Assembly: GCF_004000925.1 (NCBI RefSeq)
Contig: NZ_BIME01000003.1
Coordinates: forward strand, 186,001-250,000
Reading direction: 5' to 3'
Source of the DNA: Paenibacillus illinoisensis NBRC 15959
GTDB taxonomy: Bacteria > Bacillota > Bacilli > Paenibacillales > Paenibacillaceae
Length of the DNA stretch: 64,000 nt
The notes under the pieces were generated by a model that was given only the letters and a program-made list of their open reading frames with translations, made no database searches and had not been told where the DNA came from. Numbering within the stretch: the stretch's first letter is position 1; each line of letters begins with the position of its first letter. A program made the position numbers and the translations under genes. Below are positions 17,210 to 25,834 of this stretch, in pieces.

Positions 17210-18105
17210 GTACAAAAAAGTGGTTGGCTTTGGCTGTCATCTGTATCGGAATAGGTTTGCTCGGAACGTCCATATATGGAGTTCAGTTCGGAGATGATCG
17301 GGAAGCTTACTCCAAGCGGTGGGATTTCAAAAATGATGAGTTGCAAAATGTATTTATGGATGCCAATTTTAGCGCAGATATCGAATTCGTGGTCAGCCCG
17401 GATTCCAATGGTTATATTGAGGTAGACGGTAAATGGGACCCGGTTGTCATCCAAAGTTTCGAACAGGCCACATTATCAGGGGGCACGTTCAAGCTAGTTC
17501 AGACAGAACGTCAGAAATTACAGTTTCTTACCCTGTATTGGAATGATCGGGATTCCAAAATCACCGTAGCCCTGCCTGAAGGTCACCAATTAAATGAGGT
17601 TAAACTTGATTCATCCTCAAGCGACTGGAAGTTGGCCGGTTTACATGCCAAGCTACTTGAGCTCAACAATACCTCGGGATCCATTCGTCTGGAAAATATA
17701 GCGGCTCCGCGTATTGATCTGGATCTCACTTCTGGGGACATCAAGGCTTCAACTATTGATGGCGACATGACTGTAACTCAAACCTCCGGAAGCTTCACTG
17801 CAGATCAGGTAGAAGGTAATGTAAACAGTGAAATATCATCAGGAGATGTTAAAATCACACAGCTAAACGGAGCTGCCAATGTCCGTTTCACTTCTGGCAG
17901 TATTCATATTGAACAGTCCCATACTGCCCCAATGGATGTATCGGGACAATCGGGTGATATCTATATTCAGGCTGCAACAGATTTTGAAGGAGTCTATGAC
18001 GCACGTGCCACTTCCGGAGATGTAAATGTACCAGAATCTCCGATGAATAGTAAGGAAGTCATCAAGGCCCGTACCACCTCTGGCAGCATCCGTATCACCA
18101 AGTAG
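17206..18105 (+). CDS. DUF4097 beta-strand repeat protein, membrane anchored
   Basis: A 299-residue protein with an N-terminal hydrophobic helix (residues 5-25), then a beta-solenoid-like domain. The repeat T/S-SG-D/S-hydrophobic recurs about every 18-20 residues in the C-terminal half (LTSGDIKA, QTSGSFTA, ISSGDVKI, FTSGSIHI, QSGDIYI, ATSGDVNV, TTSGSIRI). ATGA overlap with the previous stop and AAAGGAG 9 bases upstream fix the start. It is the last gene of the padR operon; likely an extracytoplasmic sensor or adhesin-like partner of the HAAS protein. Confidence 0.88.
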   Translation: MSTKKWLALAVICIGIGLLGTSIYGVQFGDDREAYSKRWDFKNDELQNVFMDANFSADIEFVVSPDSNGYIEVDGKWDPVVIQSFEQATLSGGTFKLVQTERQKLQFLTLYWNDRDSKITVALPEGHQLNEVKLDSSSSDWKLAGLHAKLLELNNTSGSIRLENIAAPRIDLDLTSGDIKASTIDGDMTVTQTSGSFTADQVEGNVNSEISSGDVKITQLNGAANVRFTSGSIHIEQSHTAPMDVSGQSGDIYIQAATDFEGVYDARATSGDVNVPESPMNSKEVIKARTTSGSIRITK

Positions 18106-18183
18106 TGATGAAGCAAATATCAGAACTGTGGGTAATATAGTATAATCAACTGCCATTCCAACTTATAAGGAGGAATTACCCAC

Positions 18184-18903
18184 ATGGAACTTAAAAATAA
18201 AACGGCTGTCATTACAGGAGCCGGTAAAGGTATTGGCCGCGCCATTGCCGAAGCACTTGCCAAGGAAGGTGTGCATCTCGGCTTGATTGCACGTACGGCT
18301 TCCGATCTGGAGGCCCTTCAGCAAACGTTAAGCGAGGCATATGGCATTAAAGTCACAAGTGCTGTAGCTGACATTTCTGATCGTACACAGGCCGAAGCAG
18401 CGGTAGCAGCACTAGAAATGGAACTTGGTGCGGTTGACATTCTCATCAATAATGCAGGTATTGCCAGCTTCGGCACCTTGCTCGACATGGAGCCGGAAGA
18501 ATGGGAGCGCATCCTGCATGTCAACGTTATGGGTACATATTACGTCACGCGTGCCGTGCTGCCGAGCATGATTAAAGAAAGCAGCGGCAGCATCATTAAT
18601 ATTGCTTCCACTGCAGGCGAACGCGGATTTGCTACAGGTTCGGCATACTGTGCATCCAAGTTCGCCCTGCTCGGGATGACAGAATCCCTGATGCAGGAAG
18701 TACGCAAATCCAACATTCGTGTAACGGCATTGACACCAAGTACGGTAAATACAGAGCTTGCTACGAATGCAGGTCTGAAAATCGGAGACGAGGATCGCAT
18801 GATGCAAGCGGAAGATGTAGCCGAGCTTGCTCTGGCAACGCTTAAGCTGTCAGACCGCGTATTTGTTAAAGCTGCTGGAATCTGGACAACCAATCCGCAG
18901 TAA
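18184..18903 (+). CDS. short-chain dehydrogenase/reductase (FabG-like)
   Basis: A 239-residue classical SDR. The NAD(P) motif is TGAGKGIG (11-18), the structural motif is NNAG (89-92), and the catalytic residues are S142, Y155 and K159 (YCASK). The acceptor could be a 3-oxoacyl group or another ketone; nothing in the neighbourhood decides it. AAGGAGG precedes the ATG by about 10 bases. Single gene between the padR operon and a terminator. Confidence 0.93.
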   Translation: MELKNKTAVITGAGKGIGRAIAEALAKEGVHLGLIARTASDLEALQQTLSEAYGIKVTSAVADISDRTQAEAAVAALEMELGAVDILINNAGIASFGTLLDMEPEEWERILHVNVMGTYYVTRAVLPSMIKESSGSIINIASTAGERGFATGSAYCASKFALLGMTESLMQEVRKSNIRVTALTPSTVNTELATNAGLKIGDEDRMMQAEDVAELALATLKLSDRVFVKAAGIWTTNPQ

Positions 18904-18919
18904 AACAACCAAGAGGAAT

Positions 18920-18958
18920 GCAAACAGACCGCTGGGAAAGTCCCGGCGGTCTGTTCCA
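18920..18958 (+). terminator. terminator of the SDR gene
   Basis: AACAGACCGC/GCGGTCTGTT stem with a GGGA..TCCC inner part; only a short T run on plus. Confidence 0.7.
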
Positions 18959-18986
18959 TATTGCCATACGCAAGCATGCCCCTACC

Positions 18987-19535
18987 TTACTGGTTCCACA
19001 AACGGTCCAGATCCAGTTCTTTGGACACCGCAATTAATACGACTGCTGTCTCATCTCCAATATTCGTTACCTCATGGGGAACGATGGCATTCCAGCTAAA
19101 CGAATCCCCAACTTCCAATATCTCAACGTCCTCACACTGTGCTGCCCGAATCCTGCCCTGTAGGACAAGGTGACTCTCTTCCCCGGCATGCTTGTTAACC
19201 CCTGTGGAAACACCAGGCGGCAGTTCCACAATCGACATGCGCATGGCCCCTTTTGCCGTTAGATGCTGTACCTTGATTGACCCGCTCCCCGCAGTCGTTT
19301 CCTGACGTTCGTCCTTGCGTACGACGTTCATTCGCTGTTCAGGTGCGAGCAGCAGGTATGGCAGGGGCACCTCCAGATAATCCGCTATACTTTCGAGTGT
19401 AGCAATGGAGGGTGATGTTTTGTTATTTTCCACATTGCTGATGAACCCTTTCGATAATCCCGTTCCCTCACACATTTGCATAATCGTAATCTGTTTCTGT
19501 TTTCGAATCGTCCGAATGGCCAAGCCAATATCCAT
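18987..19535 (-). CDS. XRE-family regulator with cupin domain
   Basis: A 182-residue protein: N-terminal helix-turn-helix (IRTIRKQKQITIMQMCEGTG, ISNVENNKTSPSIATLESIA) and a C-terminal cupin sensor (VNKHAGEESHLVLQGRI, GDSFSWNAIVPHEVTN). Such regulators bind small ligands or metals in the cupin. The ATG at 19535 has TAGGAGAAG about 6 bases upstream; the longer frame begins inside the preceding gene. It follows the VOC gene by 10 bases, so the two form an operon. Confidence 0.92.
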   Translation of the reverse strand: MDIGLAIRTIRKQKQITIMQMCEGTGLSKGFISNVENNKTSPSIATLESIADYLEVPLPYLLLAPEQRMNVVRKDERQETTAGSGSIKVQHLTAKGAMRMSIVELPPGVSTGVNKHAGEESHLVLQGRIRAAQCEDVEILEVGDSFSWNAIVPHEVTNIGDETAVVLIAVSKELDLDRLWNQ

Positions 19536-19545
19536 AATGCTTCTC

Positions 19546-19938
19546 CTACCCTTCTCTTGCCAAATCCTCAGTCTGTCCGCTGGGAGACTCATAATATATG
19601 ATCCGGTTGCAAAATGGATCGGTCACGGTCATTTCCCGCATTCCCCAAGGTGTACCCGTGATCCCCGGCCTGGAATGTTTATATTTTTTCTGATTAAGTC
19701 GGCTGCACATCACATCCAGATCATCCGTTTCAATTCGCAGCGCAGCTCCCGGAGTACAATCGCCGTGATGCTCGGACAGGTGAAGAACAATGGAATCAAG
19801 CGATATCTGCATATATAAGGGCATCCCCTCTTCAAATCGATGCTCCCAATCTACGACAAACTCCAGGTAGTCGACGTAAAACTCTTTGGCCTTATCCTCA
19901 TCAAATATTCTCAAAATAGGCACGATCCCTTGCAGCAT
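19546..19938 (-). CDS. VOC/glyoxalase superfamily protein
   Basis: A 130-residue bleomycin-resistance/glyoxalase fold protein (VPILRIFDEDKAKEFYVDYL, ALRIETDDLDVMC, PWGMREMTVTDPFCNRI). It may bind a toxic electrophile or antibiotic; metal ligands are not certain. The ATG at 19938 is favoured over a GTG at 19947 that sits too near GAGG. First gene of an operon with the XRE-cupin regulator. Confidence 0.85.
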   Translation of the reverse strand: MLQGIVPILRIFDEDKAKEFYVDYLEFVVDWEHRFEEGMPLYMQISLDSIVLHLSEHHGDCTPGAALRIETDDLDVMCSRLNQKKYKHSRPGITGTPWGMREMTVTDPFCNRIIYYESPSGQTEDLAREG

Positions 19939-20149
19939 CCTGATCACATCCTCGGGCTTAATATGAACATCACAATCAGCAACGTTATTTCAGTATTTAT
20001 TTAGATATTCTAATACGTAACATATTTTCATAATACAAAAAAAATATTGACCCTACAATGGATCCATGATAAATTTTGTTCATAAATAAGAATATTTATT
20101 TCATATTAGTGAACTATTATAATATAACTTTCTTCAGGCGGTGATTCCA

Positions 20150-20824
20150 ATGAATACATCATTTACTTATGAAGTTCGATTGCCTTCGAATTACAATACA
20201 GATCAGCAATATCCCGTTATTTTTGCCCTCCATGGCATGGGTTCGGATGAGCAGGATATGCTTCGTCTAATGGAACCCCTGCAATCCGATTTTATTATCG
20301 TAGCTGTTCGGGGACCCCTTGTTCAGGGCAGCGGTTATGCCTATTTTCAAATTAAAAGCATTGGTAATCCTGTTCGTGAGCTGTTTGACGCTTCGGTTCA
20401 GGGGTTGCAGCAGCTGATCGGAGATTTGTCCTCTGAATATGCCATTGATCCGGCGCGACGTTATATTGCGGGCTTCAGTCAGGGTGCCATTATGGCGATG
20501 ACGCTCTCCTTGATCATGGGCGATGCTATCAAAGGAATCGTAGCCATGAGCGGATACATTCCGCAATTTGTAAAAGACGAATATCCTATAGAGCCTGGAA
20601 CATCGTTAGCCGTATTTATCTCCCATGGAGACCAGGACCACATGTTTCCCCTGCAACTGGGTGAAGACAATGCGAATTATTTCCGTAAACATGCTAGAAG
20701 TGTAACTTACGTTCCTTATCATGGCGGACATCACGTCACCGCAGAGCTTTACGATCAATTCCAATTATGGCTTCGCAGCGATGCTGAACTGGCTGCCGTC
20801 AATACGAAAGGACTGAATGCATAA
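20150..20824 (+). CDS. alpha/beta-hydrolase esterase (phospholipase/carboxylesterase type)
   Basis: A 224-residue serine hydrolase: nucleophile Ser110 in GFSQGA, with probable Asp and His in HGDQDHMF and YHGGHH. HGMGSDE forms the oxyanion-side motif. It resembles the MhqD/YodD type of esterase, and like the mhq operon of B. subtilis it is coupled to a ring-cleaving dioxygenase; a role in quinone or aromatic detoxification is inferred. An AT-rich promoter region with TATAAT precedes it. The last base of its stop is the first base of the next start. Confidence 0.88.
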   Translation: MNTSFTYEVRLPSNYNTDQQYPVIFALHGMGSDEQDMLRLMEPLQSDFIIVAVRGPLVQGSGYAYFQIKSIGNPVRELFDASVQGLQQLIGDLSSEYAIDPARRYIAGFSQGAIMAMTLSLIMGDAIKGIVAMSGYIPQFVKDEYPIEPGTSLAVFISHGDQDHMFPLQLGEDNANYFRKHARSVTYVPYHGGHHVTAELYDQFQLWLRSDAELAAVNTKGLNA

Positions 20825-21594
20825 TGATGCCCTCCTTCTTTATCGCACATGGTGCACCTTCACTTGCACTGGAGGAGAATGTTTATACCGAATTCCTGCA
20901 AAAACTCGGACAGGATCTGCCCAAACCGCGAGCCATCGTCTTGTTCTCCGCCCATTGGGAGTCTGCAACTCAACTTGTATCCTCTACGGCTCAATATGAG
21001 ACAATCTATGACTTTGGCGGTTTCCAGCCGGAACTGTATCAGATCAAATATCCGGCTCAAGGTCACGCTGAGACAACGGCAGATGTTCTTCGTCTGCTTG
21101 AGGAAGCTGGCATTCCCGCTGAGGCTGATTCCTTGCGCGGGCTGGATCACGGTGCCTGGGTTGTTCTTCGCTTGCTCTACCCGGATGCGGATATCCCGGT
21201 CATTGCACTTTCCGTGAATCGCTACTTGACGAATGAGCAGCAGTATCAGATCGGTCAAGCACTTGCTTCACTTCGCGAACAGGATATCCTTGTGATTGGC
21301 AGCGGTGGCACAGTCCACAATTTGCGCCAGCTGAACTGGGAAAGTAACGGCGTGGACTCCTGGGCCATGGAGTTTGACCAATGGCTGGAGGACAAGCTTG
21401 TCCAGTGGGATACGGAAGCCCTCTTCGCTTATGACAAGGTGGCACCATCCGCTCGTGCTGCAGTCCCTACACCAGAGCATTTTGTTCCCCTACTGCTGGC
21501 CATGGGAGCTGGCGATCAGACCAAGAAGGCATCCCTGTTATTCAAAGCATATCAATACGGCAATCTAAGCTTGTCCTGTTGGAAGTTTGATTAA
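20824..21594 (+). CDS. class III extradiol dioxygenase (DODA/LigB type)
   Basis: A 256-residue non-haem iron or zinc dioxygenase of the LigB/YgiD-DODA group. Probable metal-ligand and active-site segments are IAHGAPS, LFSAHWES, GLDHGAWVVL and GTVHNL. It opens catechol-like rings. The TAATG overlap with the esterase indicates translational coupling. An ATG three bases later is an alternative start. The substrate is not determined by sequence. Confidence 0.9.
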   Translation: MMPSFFIAHGAPSLALEENVYTEFLQKLGQDLPKPRAIVLFSAHWESATQLVSSTAQYETIYDFGGFQPELYQIKYPAQGHAETTADVLRLLEEAGIPAEADSLRGLDHGAWVVLRLLYPDADIPVIALSVNRYLTNEQQYQIGQALASLREQDILVIGSGGTVHNLRQLNWESNGVDSWAMEFDQWLEDKLVQWDTEALFAYDKVAPSARAAVPTPEHFVPLLLAMGAGDQTKKASLLFKAYQYGNLSLSCWKFD

Positions 21595-21637
21595 ATCTGA
21601 GCATTAAATATTCATATGGATTGCAAGGAATACATCG

Positions 21638-21668
21638 ATCGGCACTCTTGAGGAGTGCCTTTTTTGCA
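21638..21668 (+). terminator. terminator of the esterase-dioxygenase operon
   Basis: GGCACTC-TTGA-GGAGTGCC followed by TTTTTT. Confidence 0.88.
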
Positions 21669-21866
21669 TGGCTTTCTTAGGAATCAAATATGGATGAATT
21701 ACTCGTATTCAATATTCTGAATTTTGTCCATATAATAATATGGCCTTTTTTGCATAATGCTGGGATATGTAAAGCGGGTTATAATAACATTTAGTGGTAA
21801 TGCACAAGATGTAACTAAGAAGCTTGAATTTTACACCTATCAAATCTTCTGGGAGGAACAATCAAC

Positions 21867-22868
21867 GTGGCTGATCAAGCAAAGTCAGAGAGCTTTATGT
21901 CTCTCGTCAAAAAAGGAAATACGTCCTCGGCCGTAGCTATGGCAGGTAATGCCGTACTTGCCTTGTGCAAAGGAGGAGCCTTTTTATTCAGCGGCAGCGG
22001 GGCCATGTTTGCCTCAGCCATGCACTCGCTCGCTGATGCCATCAATCAGGGATTCGTCTTCGTCGGTAGTGTGCTGTCCGAGAAAAAACCGACACGCCGC
22101 TTCCCGACCGGATTCGGACGGGTCATCAACATTTTCTGCATGATTGCCGTTATCGTAGTTACGATTATGGCCTACGAAACCATCCATGAAGGAATTCACC
22201 TGCTGCAGCATCCTGCTGGTCATTCAGGCGGCCTCTGGATCAACATCGGTGTGCTCGTCTTGAACATTGTGATTGACGGCGCCATCCTGATCAAAGCCAT
22301 GAAAGAAATTCTTGTGGAAGCACGTGCACCCAAGGCGTCCGGTTTCGCCCTAGTTCCTGCAGCGATCAAAAACGTCGGACGTGCTGCACCACCAACACGA
22401 CTGGTGTTCTACGAAGACGTGGTAGCTGTACTCGGGGCAACGCTCGCCCTGATCTCTGTCGTTGTCATTGCGTTGACCAACTTCGCATTGCTGGATGGTA
22501 TTGTGACTACCCTGATCGGCTGTCTGATGATTGCCGTAGCTTTCCGGGTCGGATACGACAATATGATTGGACTCATTGGGGTAGCTGCACCACAGGATAT
22601 TGAGGACAAAGTGTCCCAGACCATCCTGGCAGACTCCCATGTGGCCGATATCCAGATGATGCGCATTATCCAGGAAGGTCGTTATTACCATGTTGAGGGA
22701 TTGATTGAGCTGACCAAAGGACTGTCTCTGGCCGATGCCGATGATATCAAGTTCCGTGTTCAGGAGAAATTGATGACCAATCCGGATATTGCCGATGCAG
22801 CCATTTCCATTATCGAAGATGATGGGGTAAAAAGCTGGGGCAAGAAACATTCAGATGTTGTAAAATAA
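21867..22868 (+). CDS. cation diffusion facilitator family transporter
   Basis: A 333-residue proton-driven divalent-cation exporter. Hydrophobic helices cover about residues 18-220; metal-site motifs are MHSLADAINQ in helix 2 and YEDVVAVLGA in helix 5; the cytoplasmic C-terminal domain (residues 240-333) follows. GTG start with GGGAGGA about 10 bases upstream. The cytoplasmic loop after helix 4 (KNVGRAAPPTR) lacks the His-rich stretch of many zinc exporters, so the metal is open. Single gene. Confidence 0.92.
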   Translation: MADQAKSESFMSLVKKGNTSSAVAMAGNAVLALCKGGAFLFSGSGAMFASAMHSLADAINQGFVFVGSVLSEKKPTRRFPTGFGRVINIFCMIAVIVVTIMAYETIHEGIHLLQHPAGHSGGLWINIGVLVLNIVIDGAILIKAMKEILVEARAPKASGFALVPAAIKNVGRAAPPTRLVFYEDVVAVLGATLALISVVVIALTNFALLDGIVTTLIGCLMIAVAFRVGYDNMIGLIGVAAPQDIEDKVSQTILADSHVADIQMMRIIQEGRYYHVEGLIELTKGLSLADADDIKFRVQEKLMTNPDIADAAISIIEDDGVKSWGKKHSDVVK

Positions 22869-22893
22869 CCTGCATTTCAATGTATAACAAAAC

Positions 22894-22926
22894 CGACCAA
22901 GCCCACTCCAGGAGGAGTGGGCTTGC
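22894..22926. terminator. hairpin between convergent genes
   Basis: AGCCCACTCC-AGGA-GGAGTGGGCT, a strong stem with weak T runs on both strands; probable bidirectional terminator. Confidence 0.55.
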
Positions 22927-23019
22927 TGCGTGTTCAACGAACAATCTTCAACCATTGCCTTTGGATTCGGGACTTCAATTGAACTATTAGAATTAGTGCC
23001 TATCGCTGGGATTGACTCT

Positions 23020-23610
23020 TCATGATCTCTTTCCCTGTTTGGCCCCCATTTCCTCAATTTTCCTCAGCCATTTTAGCCGGAATGCTTCGGTAGATCCCTT
23101 GATCGGACTAATCTCCGTAACGCGGACCGGGGATACACCGGAAAATTTTAAAATATTTGAACTCATGATCCGATGGCCGGCTTGCCTGTACATCAAACGA
23201 TAATACCAGCGGGGTGTATCCATCGTTACGATGAGCTGCGCGGACTTCCCTTTTAATAATTTGTCCCACAGGGGCGAGCCTTCTCGATACCTCATGGCAA
23301 ACCCCGGCAGGAATACCCGGTCGAAAAATCCTTTCAGAACAGCCGGCATCGCTCCCCACCACAACGGATACACAAACACCAGATGATCGGCTCTACGGAT
23401 CAATTCCTGGGCTTTGACCAGATCATCCTCAAGTTCCGTCCGTTTACGATAACCGTATTTGAGGTTTGGATTAAACTCCATTTGGCTCAAATCAAGCAAA
23501 TTCACGTCACTGCCGGATTTCCGGGCGCCTTGGATATAAGCATCGGATAATGCTCTACAATAACTCTCTGGATCAGGATGGCCATTAATCACCAGAATAT
23601 TGGATTTCAT
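23020..23610 (-). CDS. flavodoxin-fold NAD(P)H dehydrogenase (quinone)
   Basis: A 196-residue FMN/FAD-dependent quinone reductase of the KefG/MdaB type (LVINGHPDPESYCRALSDAY, YPLWWGAMPAVLKGFFDRVF). It reduces quinones by two electrons and protects against electrophiles. The gene is divergent from the AraC regulator at 23740, with 129 bp between the starts, so that regulator probably controls it. Confidence 0.93.
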   Translation of the reverse strand: MKSNILVINGHPDPESYCRALSDAYIQGARKSGSDVNLLDLSQMEFNPNLKYGYRKRTELEDDLVKAQELIRRADHLVFVYPLWWGAMPAVLKGFFDRVFLPGFAMRYREGSPLWDKLLKGKSAQLIVTMDTPRWYYRLMYRQAGHRIMSSNILKFSGVSPVRVTEISPIKGSTEAFRLKWLRKIEEMGAKQGKRS

Positions 23611-23739
23611 ACTTGGGTTCCTCCTGTATAATAAATGAAAGCCGAAGAAGCTGGCGTATCCCTATCATAAGTTGACTTTACATCGAAACAAATGATCGAG
23701 GGCGCCGAAAATGTTGCTCATTCGCGCAAATGGAGGTAC

Positions 23740-24759
23740 ATGAACAACCACAATATCGGAGTATCCATTTCTTTGCTGTATCCCATCATGAAAAACCTTG
23801 TTCATCAGGGATATGAGGTCGAAGAATTTTTCAAGTTCGCCGGTTTTGACCCGGCTGTATTGCAGCATGCTGAAGCCCGAATATCGGTCGAAGAACTGGA
23901 ACAAATGTTACAAAAGGCTTCTTCATACTCAAATGATCTGTACTTCGGCTTACATCAAGGCTTACTTCTCGACTTCGCGGACCTGGGAATTCTCGGATAC
24001 GTTATGATGCATTCCCAAACGATCGGTGACGCCCTCGCTGCATATCAGCGGTATAACATCATTCTGTACAGCGGATTTAATCTGGATTGGGAGATAGATG
24101 GTCAGGATGTGGTTCTCCGTCTGTTTTTGCAATCGCCGCAGCAGATGTCCCGTCATTGTGTGGAAGACATGTCCGTATCCGTCTTGTATCTTATCCGCAA
24201 ACTGGCAAATCGCTCGGTGGTGGTAAAAGAGGTTCATTTTAGCCATGAGGCTCCGGATAATACGGGAAATCTCAGCCCATACATTGACATGTTCGGCGTA
24301 GCTCCCCAATTCGGTGATGACCATAATCTGCTGCGTCTGCCCAAAGACATTCTCAGTCAGCCTGTTCTCTATTCGGATACCAAGATGCTGCAGCTGTTTG
24401 AAACGATGGCCGAGAAAAGCAAGGATCTGCTGCAGCCTTCTCATACGTTCTCTGGCAAGGTCAGCCGCTGGCTGATCGACAGCCTTCCTGCCTCCTTTCC
24501 CACATTACAACACACCGCAGAACATCTCGGCGTGAGCATTCGCACACTTCAAAGCAGATTGCGTGAAGAAGGTACGACGTACCATGAGATCTCCGTTCAG
24601 GTACGGAAGGAGCTTGCCCTGAATTTTTTGCGGGAAGGACAGTATTCTGTCGGTGAAATTGCCTATGCCCTTCATTTTTCCGAGCAAAGTGCATTTCAGA
24701 ATGCTTTCAAAAAGTGGACCGGACAGACGCCCGGGCAATACCGGGCTGGACGGGCCTGA
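23740..24759 (+). CDS. AraC-family transcriptional regulator
   Basis: A 339-residue regulator with an N-terminal arabinose-binding-like (OruR/ArgR-type) ligand domain and a C-terminal AraC helix-turn-helix pair (about 235-339: AEHLGVSIRTLQSRLREEG, IAYALHFSEQSAFQNAFKKW). The ATG at 23740 has GGAGG 3-4 bases upstream; an earlier in-frame ATG at 23692 has none. Divergent to the quinone reductase, its likely target. The ligand is unknown. Confidence 0.9.
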   Translation: MNNHNIGVSISLLYPIMKNLVHQGYEVEEFFKFAGFDPAVLQHAEARISVEELEQMLQKASSYSNDLYFGLHQGLLLDFADLGILGYVMMHSQTIGDALAAYQRYNIILYSGFNLDWEIDGQDVVLRLFLQSPQQMSRHCVEDMSVSVLYLIRKLANRSVVVKEVHFSHEAPDNTGNLSPYIDMFGVAPQFGDDHNLLRLPKDILSQPVLYSDTKMLQLFETMAEKSKDLLQPSHTFSGKVSRWLIDSLPASFPTLQHTAEHLGVSIRTLQSRLREEGTTYHEISVQVRKELALNFLREGQYSVGEIAYALHFSEQSAFQNAFKKWTGQTPGQYRAGRA

Positions 24760-24831
24760 ATCTCCATGGGCCTTTTGCTCAGGGAATAACGAGGTAACAG
24801 CTAGTTGATACCAAGATCATGGGGTCCCTAC

Positions 24832-24857
24832 CTAGACTTAAGTCTAGGTTCTTTTTA
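24832..24857 (+). terminator. terminator of the AraC gene
   Basis: Perfect palindrome CCTAGACTTAAGTCTAGG followed by TTCTTTTT. Confidence 0.8.
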
Positions 24858-24972
24858 ACGCCAAAGACCGAGGATGGATAATTCCAATTCATGGTATGCT
24901 GTGTGTATCGAGAAAAAAGACTTCATGTCTGTTCGGAATGACTCTAATGAAACGATGAAAAGGAGAGATATC

Positions 24973-25473
24973 ATGGCTAAACGTACGATCCTGGCGCCTG
25001 TACTCATTTTGCTGGGCGTGTACCTGATCCTGAACCAGGGAGGTTCACTCGGTCCGGGTACGATCTTTGCCAACTTCTGGCCTACCCTGTTCGTAATTCC
25101 GCTCGGCCTGTTCTTCCACTGGCTGTACTTCTCCATGATTGGCAGAGGGGTGGGCTTGCTTGTACCGGGCGGTATTTTGCTGACTGCCGGCGTAGTCAGC
25201 CAGATCGCCATGCTCTTTGGTAACTGGAGCACCATGTGGCCTGGCTTTATCCTTGCCGTTGCTGTTGGTTTGTTTGAATTGTACTGGTTTGGCGGACGAA
25301 ACAAGTGGCTGCTCATTCCCATCAACATCCTGACGGTGATCTCGCTGCTCTTCTTCACGGTTATGTCCATCGGTTCGATGCTGAGCAGTATGTCCTTTAT
25401 TCAGCCGTTCGTGGCCATTGTGCTGATTATGGGCGGGGCTTGGTTAATTGTGGGTCGCAAAAGAAACATGTAG
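24973..25473 (+). CDS. multi-pass membrane protein, unknown function
   Basis: A 166-residue protein with about five hydrophobic segments (from LAPVLILLGVYLIL to AIVLIMGGAWLIV) and a basic C-terminus (GRKRNM). It resembles LiaF/DUF5668-type envelope-stress membrane proteins in pattern only. The ATG at 24973 is fixed by AAGGAGA 6-7 bases upstream. A single gene with its own promoter. Confidence 0.8.
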   Translation: MAKRTILAPVLILLGVYLILNQGGSLGPGTIFANFWPTLFVIPLGLFFHWLYFSMIGRGVGLLVPGGILLTAGVVSQIAMLFGNWSTMWPGFILAVAVGLFELYWFGGRNKWLLIPINILTVISLLFFTVMSIGSMLSSMSFIQPFVAIVLIMGGAWLIVGRKRNM

Positions 25474-25502
25474 GCCAAATATCGTTTACACTAAACCACT
25501 CC

Positions 25503-25653
25503 GAGGACAGACAACTTCCGATCGCTGTTATTCCCGGATTTCCTTGATTCCCCCTTGACAGGGAGAAATCCGGGAATAGCTTATGCTTCCGAAGTAGCTT
25601 TCTTTCAGAAAGCTTTTAGGCGCACGCTTCGCTTCTCCAGTTTGTCTGTCCTC
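25503..25653. repeat. dispersed structured repeat, copy 1
   Basis: A 151-bp intergenic element bounded by a perfect 12-bp inverted repeat (GAGGACAGACAA / TTGTCTGTCCTC). It contains CTTCCGATCGCTGTTA (25515-25530), a perfect 14-bp inner stem TATTCCCGGATTTC/GAAATCCGGGAATA (25529-25542 and 25565-25578), a further hairpin AGCTTTC/GAAAGCT at 25596-25614, and GGCGCACGCTTCGCTTCT at 25619-25636. Copy 2 is at 39607-39723. No open frame. It fills most of the gap 25474-25834; the remainder is the pot terminator. Confidence 0.8.
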
Positions 25654-25718
25654 TCCGTTATGTGTAAACCCGTTATGGCAACAACCTGAGCTGTTTGCTT
25701 GGAGTGCAGGTAGTCAGA

Positions 25719-25763
25719 AAAAAATCCCCTGATCCTTTAAATGGATTCAGGGGATTTTGATTT
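25719..25763 (-). terminator. terminator of the pot operon
   Basis: On minus AAAATCCCCTGAATCC pairs with GGATCAGGGGATTTT, followed by more T. Confidence 0.88.
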
Positions 25764-25834
25764 AAAAGCATATATGCAGGTGTGATACAGCCTAGTATGC
25801 AGCTCGTGCGGCGTCTGTTATGGCCGATCAGCTG

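Noticed and set aside
21730-21753. CCATAT-AATA-ATATGG followed by T run as a terminator or operator upstream of the cation exporter
   Set aside because: AT-rich and short; a strong terminator already lies at 21638-21668.
24832-24857. CCTAGACTTAAGTCTAGG as a fourth PerR box
   Set aside because: Even-spaced perfect palindrome followed by a T run right after the AraC gene, so it is a terminator; centre and ends differ from the box.
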